DNA from: a virus
Direction: 5' to 3' (one strand)
Length of the DNA stretch: 56,654 nt
IMG/VR virus record: IMGVR_UViG_3300013233_000046
Location: 1-56,654 of that record
Position numbers and translations under genes: made by a program. Shown here piece by piece: positions 17,409 to 28,300 of this stretch (position 1 is its first letter; every line of letters begins with the position of its first letter). Under the pieces are notes generated by a model, which was given only the letters and a program-made list of their open reading frames with translations, had not been told where the DNA came from and made no database searches.

Positions 17409-18149
17409 ATGGCGTCTTTTCCTAAATATAATCCATTAATTTGTGGTAATTACTCACCAAATTTTACAGCAGGTGCAGTACCATGTACACTACAATCAGT
17501 GGCACGTGTAGCAAGGGCGAGGCTGTTGGCAGGCAATACTTTTTTTCGAAGCGTTCAGACAGCGGCATTCGTAGATGTAAATTCTATAAATCTAAATTGT
17601 ACAGTTACTCCATTAGGTATTGTTGGAACTGTACAATCAGAACAAGTAGATTTGATAATAACAGACGAATTTGGTGTTGTAAATCCAACAATATCAATTA
17701 TCCAAGAAATAGATTTGGGTAGCCCTACTACATGTATATCACATGGTCCTTCGTTGCTAAGGGCTGCATTGACAGGTAATCCAAGTGTCATTATGCCACC
17801 ATCTGACGATGGCGATGGTGGAAGTGGATGGTCAATAGTCGGTCCAACACCCCCCAATTTAGAACCTTGTTTCATAATACCATTCAATGCAAATCTCTCT
17901 GGTGGGATTGGATTGCCTCCAGGTGGTGATGGAAGTTCAATAAGAACAGGTCCTACATTTACATTAATGCACATCCAAGAAGCCGAAACAGGTCCAGCTG
18001 GAGAAATAGATATAAATGTAAATGAAATTAGTGAATGGGATGGTACCCAATGGATAGCACATCCAAGTAGTCTACACAATGTTGCCATTGATGCACAAGG
18101 AAATATAATTGCACCGCACCCAGATTGTCCAAATCCACCAATTGCTTAA
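17409..18149 (+). CDS. unknown probable virion protein, next to PAAR gene
   Basis: 246 residues, not recognised. It has a Gly/Ser/Pro-rich low-complexity centre (about 128-175: PPSDDGDGGSGW, GLPPGGDGSS), several scattered Cys and a beta-rich C-terminus with EWDGTQW and a Pro-rich end (HPDCPNPPIA). No signal peptide or membrane segment. It starts two bases after the PAAR gene stop with GGGGT as ribosome site, so both are made together late in infection. A tail tip accessory or cargo protein is possible, by position only. Confidence 0.7.
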   Translation: MASFPKYNPLICGNYSPNFTAGAVPCTLQSVARVARARLLAGNTFFRSVQTAAFVDVNSINLNCTVTPLGIVGTVQSEQVDLIITDEFGVVNPTISIIQEIDLGSPTTCISHGPSLLRAALTGNPSVIMPPSDDGDGGSGWSIVGPTPPNLEPCFIIPFNANLSGGIGLPPGGDGSSIRTGPTFTLMHIQEAETGPAGEIDINVNEISEWDGTQWIAHPSSLHNVAIDAQGNIIAPHPDCPNPPIA

Positions 18150-18231
18150 CGAAACGATTGGTAACTCTTCAAATTATACCACTAAATATTATAAACAGTT
18201 TTATAATAATATCAGATAAGGAGATAAAGAC

Positions 18232-18696
18232 ATGGCTGTAACACAATATGAAGGCAATTGGCCACATACAAAATGGATTGATTTAAAGAATAACGGCGTT
18301 ATGGTTGAATGTGCTGTTTTAAAAGAAGATGGTTTTGGTAATGTTTATTACATTGAAATTCCAGCGTTAGATGCTATCGACAAAAACAGAATTGCACGCA
18401 TACTTGCTAAACCACGTGCTAGTGAAGTTCCACTATGGGAATCAATGAGTCAGAGCCAATTAAAAAATGGCATGAATGCATTGGATTATTTTCACCAATT
18501 GACTAAGATCATTACACCAGAAGGCGTTATAATGAATCCACGTGTTGGTGCTATTGGTACTGGTAAAGTAGATACCGTTATTCCAAAGAATCCAGAAGTT
18601 ATTTCTGAGCCATTAGTCGAAGCTGAAGATACGCGTACACCAGCACAAAAACGTGCAGAAACTATTGCAGCTCGCAAAGCTGAAGAAACAAAGTAA
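18232..18696 (+). CDS. unknown phage protein
   Basis: 154 residues, not recognised. The N-terminal half is compact (WPHTKWIDLKNNG, VYYIEIPALD, DKNRIARILAKPRASEVPLWE), the C-terminal 35 residues are charged, Ala/Glu/Arg-rich and probably helical. A strong ribosome site, AAGGAG, lies 7 bases before the ATG; ACTAAATA at 18181-18188 could be a weak late box. It is the last gene before a strong two-way terminator. A structural or scaffold-like role is possible but not shown. Confidence 0.7.
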   Translation: MAVTQYEGNWPHTKWIDLKNNGVMVECAVLKEDGFGNVYYIEIPALDAIDKNRIARILAKPRASEVPLWESMSQSQLKNGMNALDYFHQLTKIITPEGVIMNPRVGAIGTGKVDTVIPKNPEVISEPLVEAEDTRTPAQKRAETIAARKAEETK

Positions 18697-18720
18697 TTGG
18701 AAACTTTTACTTGTAACATC

Positions 18721-18748
18721 AAAAAACCCACCATATGGTGGGTTTTTT
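18721..18748. terminator. bidirectional rho-independent terminator
   Basis: A perfect 28-base palindrome made of A6, CCCACCAT, ATGGTGGG and T6. It lies between convergent stops at 18696 (+) and 18751 (-) and has a T tract on either strand. Confidence 0.93.
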
Positions 18749-18750
18749 CG

Positions 18751-19947
18751 TTATAGAACTTGCGATCTTGCTACTGATATTGTTAGTGTATAGGTTATCG
18801 TTATTGTCCTATTTGCAGCCTTTAAAATGGGTGTAAAGACTAGGTGTGTCAATAATCTTTCTCGTTCCCTATCTGTATCAGATGGGTTATCTTGATCACC
18901 CTTCAATACACCATTTACAGCAGGTTCTACTATAGTTCCTTGAAGTGCTACAAACAAGTCATTGGTATCTCCTCGTGCTAATTGAATAGTAGATGGATTA
19001 CCTGAAGACCCTGAGCTAAAACGCAAGAATCCAAATGTCTGTGCGCCCGCGATGGTAGGATATACTGTGAAAGTAGTATCTGTTATACTTACTGTACTAC
19101 CACCAGGTAAAGCGTTTGTAAAATTCCACGCAACATCAGTGGTGTTGATTGCTTCACACAAATCACCAAATGTCGGATTATTCATACCAGTAGGTACGGT
19201 AAATGCTATCGTTAATTCGGTGCCACCATTTGGTGCATCCACAGTTATTTTAAAATCATATGTGACATTTTCTTGCAGAAGTGTAGCATCTTGTGAATTT
19301 TTATCACCAACATCTACATCTTGAATACCAACAGAATCACGTGCAGGTGCACCCGTAGTAAATAAACCAATTTCATCAAATGTGAAAGACCCATCTAAAA
19401 TGTTGTTTGTTGTTTGGTCATTGACTAACTGACCCAATGGTTCATCTGGATTTAAAACAATCTCAATTACCACTTCTGATGTTAATCCCAAGGAAGAACT
19501 ACGTACACCAGGACCAGAACTAATACTTGATGTTGGATCACCACCCGGTTTTGAACCACCACCTGGACGATTTCCCACTCTGTCGTCGGCAGATCCTGGG
19601 TCTACACCCAAATTAATATTGCTTTCGTCTACAATCTCGGAATATGTTTCATTATATAACCTAGAATCCCATGTCTGTGTATCTGGCGACTGTCCATCAT
19701 TTGGTGCTTTGAATGTTACTGTAAAGGCGGCATCTATTTCAGTGCCACCATTGCCAAATGCTATGCGGTGTATACGTGAATTTGGTTCATTTGATAATGC
19801 TCTTGATATAATACGCGCCAGATTTTGGGGATGAACTGCATTATCTTTGTCCAGAAGAACTTCACCCAAATCATCTTGGATTTTGCAATGACCTTTTACT
19901 TCCATTGGTAGGGAAGTACTATAATCAAATTTTGGATTTTGTTTCAT
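18751..19947 (-). CDS. unknown tail/baseplate-associated protein
   Basis: 398 residues, not recognised with certainty. The N-terminal third (VKGHCKIQDDLGEVLLDKDNAVHPQNL, IHRIAFGNGG) resembles the attachment part of phage fibre or baseplate-linked proteins; a Gly/Ser/Pro-rich linker follows at about 118-148 and then beta-rich sequence with an ITDTTFTVYP segment. It is the most downstream gene of the minus-strand tail block and has its own late box (19967-19974) and a strong ribosome site (GGAGTTAACATG). A fibre-attachment or decoration role is inferred from position and composition only. Confidence 0.65.
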   Translation of the reverse strand: MKQNPKFDYSTSLPMEVKGHCKIQDDLGEVLLDKDNAVHPQNLARIISRALSNEPNSRIHRIAFGNGGTEIDAAFTVTFKAPNDGQSPDTQTWDSRLYNETYSEIVDESNINLGVDPGSADDRVGNRPGGGSKPGGDPTSSISSGPGVRSSSLGLTSEVVIEIVLNPDEPLGQLVNDQTTNNILDGSFTFDEIGLFTTGAPARDSVGIQDVDVGDKNSQDATLLQENVTYDFKITVDAPNGGTELTIAFTVPTGMNNPTFGDLCEAINTTDVAWNFTNALPGGSTVSITDTTFTVYPTIAGAQTFGFLRFSSGSSGNPSTIQLARGDTNDLFVALQGTIVEPAVNGVLKGDQDNPSDTDRERERLLTHLVFTPILKAANRTITITYTLTISVARSQVL

Positions 19948-19966
19948 GTTAACTCCTATATTTTTA

Positions 19967-19974
19967 TATTTATG
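19967..19974 (-). promoter_or_regulatory. late promoter box
   Basis: CATAAATA on the minus strand, 20 bases before the ATG at 19947 and just after the stop of the preceding gene. Confidence 0.55.
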
Positions 19975-19985
19975 ATTAAAACTAC

Positions 19986-20219
19986 TTATTTGGAACGCGT
20001 CAAACGCCTTACACTAGTAGTCAGCTGCTTTATCATATTATTAAATGCCACTGGTTCTACAAGTGCTTTTCCTAGATCATATTGTACTAAGAATTCATCC
20101 GATACATTAGTAAATATAAATGTACCTTTATTTCCTATGACCTCAATATTAATTAATTCTATATCATTTAATCTGAGCACTGACGCCAAGACTATATCTG
20201 ATGTTTTAAAAGATTCCAT
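19986..20219 (-). CDS. DUF5659-like small protein
   Basis: 77 residues. The pattern F-K-T-S-D-I-x-L-A-S-x-L, then GTFIFTN and DEFLVQYDLGKALV with a basic C-terminal helix (RRLTRSK), fits the DUF5659 family, small proteins of unknown function found mostly in phages. GGTAAG precedes the ATG as ribosome site. It lies 13 bases downstream of nothing but the adjacent 717-residue tail gene, so it belongs to the late tail transcript. Function unknown; possibly a DNA- or protein-binding accessory. Confidence 0.6.
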   Translation of the reverse strand: MESFKTSDIVLASVLRLNDIELINIEVIGNKGTFIFTNVSDEFLVQYDLGKALVEPVAFNNMIKQLTTSVRRLTRSK

Positions 20220-20232
20220 AATTCTTACCTAT

Positions 20233-22386
20233 TTAAACTGAAATTATCCATTCTGATAAAGGTGGCGAACCACCAGCAGAAACTATTGATTCTGCTACCG
20301 ATATGGTTGTGTTAACTCCGTCAAATGTTGGCACAGCGTTAACAGTATAAAAATTTTCTGGATATAACGTCTTTATCGTCATACCATTTATTGCATTATT
20401 GGTTGCATCACCCGCAACCAAAAAATTGTTGTATGGTGATCCGGTTTCGGTATTAACAATTAAATACTGAAACCATTCTTTGTATATTCCAAATCCACTA
20501 TTTATTGAAGGTGACCCTGAGAAGATACCACTGTCAGAAACAGGAGGGGAAACTTCCAAAATTGCGTGTACACCTGGATCTGACAGTACATTATTGATTG
20601 TATATGTACCATTATTAATACCACTAGATACTATATCAATAGTGCCAATGGAGGATAATATGTTGAACGCATCACCTGCAAGATTATCCTCAATGTATAT
20701 TTTATCCACCACACTCTCTGTGCCAGCTATCACAAATTTATATCCCAATACAAAATTAAAATCTTCGAGGATTGATGTACTTGTTAATGTTTCTGGTACT
20801 AGTTCACAAAAATCCAATGTAGCACCAAAACCAGATGGTAAAAATATTATAGAACCTATTTCAAATTCGTGTATTTCGCCTGTGTTATCAGTATCATCAA
20901 AGGGTTCGGCGATTGATATTTGTGTTGTATTTGTCAAACCATCGTAAACTGAACTGGTTGTTGTGTATAATCCATTGTTCCTATCAGATTTTACTATATT
21001 AAATTGTTGACCAGCTGTGTATATCGCCGTGACATCCCCATCAACAGATATATATGGGAACGCGGCAGATAATATATTTCTACCAGTGCCTTCATCAATT
21101 AGCGTTTCCCTTACACGTATATAAGTTTTGCCATTGACATATTTAGAATTTAATGTTGTATATGTTCCAACGTGGCTTCCACTGGTAATATTTACGCGTG
21201 CTCCTTGAATAAAAAATTTCGTGTAATCAGCACCATCTATTATAAACACATTTGATGGTATCTGTAATATCAACGAACCATTTGTAGTGCTTGAATCAGG
21301 AACAGAAGAAACACTAAATTTGGTTATAAAATCTCCAACACCTACACTGAATTCATATACCAAATCAGTAATTGTATATTCACCATTATTATTAGAAGAA
21401 TCTTGTACAGAAAACACATCATCTACAAATATATTGCTTGAACGAAAATCACCCAACACACCAAAACTTGTGGATGTAAGTGACACAATATCAGATATTG
21501 ATATCCCTTCATCGGCTGCTAAGAATGTTCCTGGTGGACTACCCGCAACAAATTCGCGCAGAGCTTTACTATAACCCAAAACTTGATTATATGTAAGTGG
21601 TTGGGTATTTACAAAAGAAACATATCGTTGATTTTCATCAACGGCTGGTGGTGGTAATACTAGTGATATGCCAGTAGTAAATACAGTGGTATGTGGTAAT
21701 AGATGATGTTCTTCAAACACCGCAGCCGCAGGTGCAAATATTCCAGTATTTACTGGATCGAGCAAACTAACAAACCCTTTTACGTTATTAGTGGTAACTA
21801 TTTCATTAACCTCTATAACAGTTCTTAGTGGTGATGATAATACTGTTACATTTGATGCTGTATAATCGCCGTCATTAAAAGCAGAACCAACCACTTTAAA
21901 TGATGTACCTATAGAATAATTTGCTGTCTTATCATTTTTTATAGTAAATGAAGCGCCTGCCAATGGACTTCCAAAAGATGCAGTAACATCAATCAATTTT
22001 TCTTCCAATCTGCTTGTAATAAAAAGATCAAGATTAACGACAGAATCAAACACATTCCTTCTGTCACCAAGGACTATAAAGAAACCAGCACTTAACGCTG
22101 GATATTCTTGTAACGTTTTTGATACGTCCGGCGATGCGACAATTATATCTAATGGGTCGCCAAAACTTGGCGTACCATATCCACCATCACCACAAAATAA
22201 ATCTTTATCGAATTTATAAATCAATTCAAAATCAATAGCAAGTGTGTCAAATACCACAACTTCTGCGATGTCTGTAGACACATATTCGATGAGAGCTTCA
22301 ATTACTTTACTGTGATATGGTTTCACATCATTTGTGTAATCTATAAGTCCTTGAACGGGATCTAAAACTTTAATTTTTTCTGCCAT
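20233..22386 (-). CDS. tail/baseplate structural protein with repeated beta modules
   Basis: 717 residues. The N-terminus (GLIDYTNDVKPYHSKVIEALIEY, about 14-36) is distinctive and helical. The rest is beta-rich and contains about five copies of a loose module with the core NNG-x-Y-T-x, then T-x-I-x-V, for example RNNGLYTTTSSVYDG and INNGTYTINNV. The same module recurs in the 3,627-residue protein encoded just upstream, so the two probably pack together or share origin. It is transcribed with it (12-base gap). It is not recognised as a named T4 protein; by position (after gp6 and the giant) it would be an outer baseplate or fibre-connector component. Confidence 0.7.
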   Translation of the reverse strand: MAEKIKVLDPVQGLIDYTNDVKPYHSKVIEALIEYVSTDIAEVVVFDTLAIDFELIYKFDKDLFCGDGGYGTPSFGDPLDIIVASPDVSKTLQEYPALSAGFFIVLGDRRNVFDSVVNLDLFITSRLEEKLIDVTASFGSPLAGASFTIKNDKTANYSIGTSFKVVGSAFNDGDYTASNVTVLSSPLRTVIEVNEIVTTNNVKGFVSLLDPVNTGIFAPAAAVFEEHHLLPHTTVFTTGISLVLPPPAVDENQRYVSFVNTQPLTYNQVLGYSKALREFVAGSPPGTFLAADEGISISDIVSLTSTSFGVLGDFRSSNIFVDDVFSVQDSSNNNGEYTITDLVYEFSVGVGDFITKFSVSSVPDSSTTNGSLILQIPSNVFIIDGADYTKFFIQGARVNITSGSHVGTYTTLNSKYVNGKTYIRVRETLIDEGTGRNILSAAFPYISVDGDVTAIYTAGQQFNIVKSDRNNGLYTTTSSVYDGLTNTTQISIAEPFDDTDNTGEIHEFEIGSIIFLPSGFGATLDFCELVPETLTSTSILEDFNFVLGYKFVIAGTESVVDKIYIEDNLAGDAFNILSSIGTIDIVSSGINNGTYTINNVLSDPGVHAILEVSPPVSDSGIFSGSPSINSGFGIYKEWFQYLIVNTETGSPYNNFLVAGDATNNAINGMTIKTLYPENFYTVNAVPTFDGVNTTISVAESIVSAGGSPPLSEWIISV

Positions 22387-22398
22387 TTATATTGCCTA

Positions 22399-25300
22399 TT
22401 AATCGTCAAACACACCAGATGTTTGAAGTGGTCGTATACCATGTAATGATACCATAGATGTTTTAAAAATACCATGGTATTTACTCTTTGTTGTAAATGC
22501 ATCATGTAGAACAGAGAAATAAATTCTGTTAACATCCGTAACCTTAAACGATGTATATATTGTTTCCATGGAAGATATGATTGCCTCTGTGGTATCAAAA
22601 TTATGCAAAGTAAAGAATGAGTTTATATCTATTGGTGTAAAATCTACACCAGGATCAACCAAGTAACTTAATATAGATGTTAATGCCAAACTACCATTTA
22701 CAAATGCTTGACCTGTTCCTAAGCCATACTGCGTATCCGTTCCGTGTTTTTCATCATACAATTCTCTTTCAAATGATGGTACCCGCACAGCAGGACTGTT
22801 TAATTTATATCCAATCATGGATTCCGTTATTCTATCCCATTGCCACCTATCAACATTACTAGATTGTTCCCTTCTAAAAATCTTCCACTCTTCATGCAAA
22901 TTTTTCAATTCCATATTATCAATGGATTTATTTTCAATTTCTAAATTATCACGTAATGTGAAATCCCTTGTATATCTTATAGTGTAACGACTATCATCAA
23001 ATACCAGACCTTGTAGACCACGAATAATTACCTGTGTAAATCTATTTGGTAATACGGTACTATTGTCATATAATCCAACGTACATTATTTCAATTTCATC
23101 GGCAGGGGAACTAGTTAATATTGGTACATTTATGATAACAAGATTGGATGTTCCATCTGCAACATAAACCAAATCATCTTGGGCAACGTCCGCGCCATTT
23201 ATATCAACATTAACTATAGTGTCTGGTGCAATAACAAAATCTAACATATATGTATTTGCGGGAGAAGCAACCACTGTTGGATTTAACTCTGCGCGTTCAA
23301 TCAAATTTCCGGTTTCAACTACTATTTTTGGTAGTGTTGGTTTTTGGAAGAACATATGTGCATTTGGTATATTAACCAGTTGTTGTTGTGCCTCTATAGG
23401 AGACATAGTTCTATTTTTATCTGATGCTTTTGTTGTTTTGTTACTAACCCAAAAATAATACGTGTTTGTAGTAACGCCCAATCTATCAATTTTTTGAATT
23501 GTAGTATACTCGTATTCTTGTAATAGATTTCCAGCGGTAATTTCAGCAGCTATAAAATTTATGTCCGTTGGTACGGATTGAACAAATTTAACGACATCGT
23601 TTTCTTTTACAGTCAACGTTACGGTATTTGGTAATATACCAGGGGAACCTATAAGCGGTATCTGTGGTTGCTTAACTTCATTAATATATACGTCAAGTGT
23701 TTTGGTATTGTCAATTATATTTAAATCTGGTATAAATATTCTTGTCGTCGCAGTAGAAATAACACCATCTGAAGCAGCATATTGTACATCAATTTTATCT
23801 TTTAAAGGAATCCATTCGCCCGGAAATACAGGATCGGGTTCAAATAACGTAAATTTAGCACGGCCAGATTTCCTTTCGATTTCAGGAATAGTATTGTCTC
23901 CTTCCTCTGTTTCTGCAATAGCATCCCATTCTACTGGTGGAACATCTGATTCTACCCATTCGTAAACGTTAACACTAGCAAAATAGTGCAATTGACCCCA
24001 TTCCCTAAATCTAACAAAGTTATCTTCAATTACTTTAGCACTATTGTATGGAATATAAGACATCGTGGATGTATCCATCCATGTTGTACCAACCTTATCA
24101 ACAGACCATATGTTTGTTGAAGTTATGGTTTGTGGTGTAGTTGCAACATCATATACTGCTGGATCATTATAATTTTCCAAATCCACATTGTGTATTGCAT
24201 TACTATAATGATTACCTCGTGCTGGATCCCAAAATTCTATTGGTGATAATTGAACTTCAGATTCCCTATCGATCAATCTACTCGGATTTTGAGCATCGTT
24301 GTTTGCTACATAACCCCATATTATCAATTTAGATAAATTTGGTCGTATTGAAGGATTAGTTAATTCCACAACATATGGATTTATATAGTTGAAGTCAGTA
24401 CCTTCTACAAGTTCAGTGCCGTCTAGTGTCATCTCTATTGCATCAACGTCCATCCCATGAATTATATATTCCATAGTATTATTATCTATAACAGTAAGAG
24501 TTGTACCTAGTATGGAATTAACTATCTTCATGTCAAAATACATTACTTTGCCATTATTTCTCAACACTTCAAGTTGATCTGGTTGATTATACCATCTATC
24601 TTCGTCGGACATCCTTATTGGTATAAAGTCATCGTCCACATTTAAACCCAAATCATCATTGTTTATGAATTCAATTTTAAATTCATTAGAACGAGCATCA
24701 ACTGTGGTAGTAAACATTTCAGGATATTCTTTTTCTTCCACAGATCCAAACTCCGCAACCTTGATAGCCCAAAATTCATCTATTTTGGCGTCAATAAATC
24801 TCCTAGAATTGATGTATGCATTAACAGCATTCACCGAACCTTTGGATTGAATTTGCCCACGCCAAAAAATAAATTGTGATTTTTCTGTCATATTAAGATT
24901 ACTTAAATATTCAGTTGCACCATTATATCCAAGCGAATCACGGGAATTCTTTGTTATAATATTCGTTTCAAGGTTATCATACGTATCATATGCCTTACGT
25001 AGATTTTCAACACCGGCCTCAAAATTTTCTTTTATGTTAGCTCCTTGATTAAAGAAAGTCTCTAAGTAATAACCACCAATATTGGGTCTTCCAGTAAAAT
25101 CTGGATTACGATTAAATAACATTTCATATTTAGTTACATTTAAGCCAATAAAAGGATCATACAGTAAATTGCCACCAGCTGAATAATCATTGAATTTTAA
25201 TACATGTTCATATTCATCAACAAATATGTGCATACCACCCAAGTGCAACAAATTATAATTAATATCTGTAAATGTTATTTCAGGATCCGTATTAATAGCA

Positions 25301-28300
25301 TCTTTTATAATGAACTTTGTCTGTTTATCGGCTCTATATACAAGAAGCTGATCAAGGTTTACATTATTGCCATTTTGATCAAAAATTAATTGCGTTGTTC
25401 TAATATCAGCAACCGGTCCTGCTATAACATCAGACACTATACCAGATGGTTGATTAAACCATACAGCATTTCTAAATGGATTCATTTCAAACGATGGAAT
25501 TAAATGTTGTCCTTCTGTTGGTGTCAAAATTGAAATGTTTCCCACCCCAGCGGTTGGTAATATATCTATCGCATCACCATTTAAAGCATCAACACGCGAA
25601 GCTGCTAATCTAAAAGTGTCTAAAGTATCACGTATGACAAAATATCTTATGTTGCGTGCCAGTGGTGATGGATATATACTATTAGATGTCAGTACAATAA
25701 TTTGATCGCCTGTTATAAAAACATTGTTATCTTCTACAAAAGTAAATTCATTTGATGTGGCATCAACAGTAACAGCATATCTGTCATTGATTGAATTTCT
25801 GCGTGTTCTTGTAGAATATGCATACTTTATAAATCTCTCTATTTCTATTTGCCATGTAATAGCGATACCAGTGTCTGGATCGCGCAATGTTCTATCTTCG
25901 TTTATTATCCATCCCACATCTTTAATATAGGCATCATAGCCACGAACAATATCTATCCACGGTTGCATACCTTGAACTTGTGTTGGGGTGAACCATGTCA
26001 ATATATTATTTTTATCTAATGCATATTGACGCCAATTAATATCACCAGATTCTTCAACATTGAACGTATTTAATACTTCACCAACAAAATGATCACCAAC
26101 CCCCTGTGTTGTTATATCAAATTCATTTCCAGCAAAAGCATCTGTTTGTGTTTCTGCCAACTTAAACGTGTTGTCTGAAGTTTTAATAACAAAAAATTTA
26201 GTTATACCATTTACAGTATCACCAACTAACGGTATTGGTAGCAATTCTGACGTTGTTAAATAAACACCAAATCCTGTTTCCCATGGCAAACTTCTATATG
26301 ATAAGGTTATTGTACCATCTTTAAAAGGAGAGAAAATAGCATCTTCGACTTCTATAATTGTAGTGTTGGTTGCCCCATTAAATGCGGAAGATGATATAGT
26401 ATAGGTGCCATCATTACCTGATGATCCAGATACTTCTAACAATCTACTATTTACAAATATACTTGATTGATTGCCATAGATAGTAAACGTATTATCCAAA
26501 GTATCCAAATCCAAAACGTCCCATGTGTATAGTTTACATTCATTTGTTGTTGGATCTGCATAAAATTGATAATTATGAACATCATAATATGCAATATCAC
26601 GAGATTGTGTAATATTAGTTTTTATTTCAAATCTCCAGTCCAGTTGATTGTCATATCTCGAAATATCAAATGGCACATCTAATATTTGTATATCAAATGC
26701 ATCTAACCAAAAATCTTCAACACCAGGCGAGCGCTTCGAGGTTACTACAGCATCAAAATCTGTAATATCAATAAATCTATGTGCGATATTAAAAGATGGT
26801 GTATCTATATAAGATGAAAATTGATACGTCAATGGTGCTGTCCATAGTGTCCACAAAGATTGGAAATCTGAGAAGTTAGCATCATAACCTTCAAATCTAT
26901 TGAAATTCACATACCATTGATTTAATCCATCACTTTTATATTGTTTACCATTTATAATATCACCATGAAAATTTGTTCTTGTATGACTTGCTGTGTTTTT
27001 ATTATCACGATCTACTAACAAACCACCAATGTTTGTAAAATTAAAACCAAAAGATTTATAAATAAAGTTTATTGGATCTAATCTATATGCTACTACTAAT
27101 TGGTCGTATAAAAATTGTGATGATTCGCGCCATTCCCATTCAATATTTCCAGAATCACCAAATAAATAATCTGCGTTTGGTGATATTATTTCTGTACTAA
27201 AATCAAAAAATATAGTTCTTATCAATCTATCCAACGGCGAAGGGGTTGTAGTAAACGGAACAGTATGATCCCAAAATGGTGGTAAAATTTCATCTGGTCC
27301 ATATGATGTAGTGCCACCATCGGAACTTACTGATAAGTTATCTATATTGACACTAAAATAACTAAATGATGGCAAATCTGGCGTGGACAAACCATATATA
27401 TTTCTATCGGTAGTTGGTATGCCTGTTATGGCAACTACCTCATTTGGATATGTGGCACCTACAGGAATTTTACCAGTGCGAATATTTTCCCACATACCAT
27501 AACCAACACTAATAACACTTATTGCTATTCTTCCTTCTATGACATTAGATGAAATTGTAGGTGTATCAATATAAATTGATGTTCTGTTTGTAGCTGGTGT
27601 ATACAATGCACCATTAATAAAATCTGTTGTTGATGTCAAATCTCCAACCAATATTTCTTCTTCAACTATTATCGTAGCAATATTTGCTATCAAATTAACA
27701 TTTTTTACAATATATGTTTGTTTAATTGTACTGCCCGTAGCTATTGACAATCTCATACCTATAGTATATGTTGTACCAGCGAAGCCAGAAGTATTGTCTA
27801 CTACGAATCCTGCCGCGCCTGCGGTTGCTGGTATAATAGATACGAGAGTATCTAATGGTTTAATTCCATATGTTCCTTGGTGTACCAGACTATTATCAAC
27901 AACTACTTGTGTGTTGGATATTAATATATCATTAAAATCACCACTTATAGAAAAGAAATCATTAACATTATCAGCTTCCATAATTTGGAAACCATGTTTA
28001 TATTTCCATTTTCTTTTACCCCATCGCTGTTCGTCATTATTTTTATATTCACTATCCCACCATGTTGGACGTGATGTGTATCCCTGCAATACCCAAGGTT
28101 CGAGATGAGGAAATGGCGTACCATAGAATTTTTTATAAATGCCGCGCCAATCACCACCAGATTCAGAACCATCATTTAGATTGTTTGGCAACGCATCTGT
28201 TTGTGGGCTTGGTAATTTTTGAAAGTGAATACTACCATGCAAATCATCTTCTACTGGACTATCAACAAAAATTCTTGTAGTGGTACCATCATATGATGTT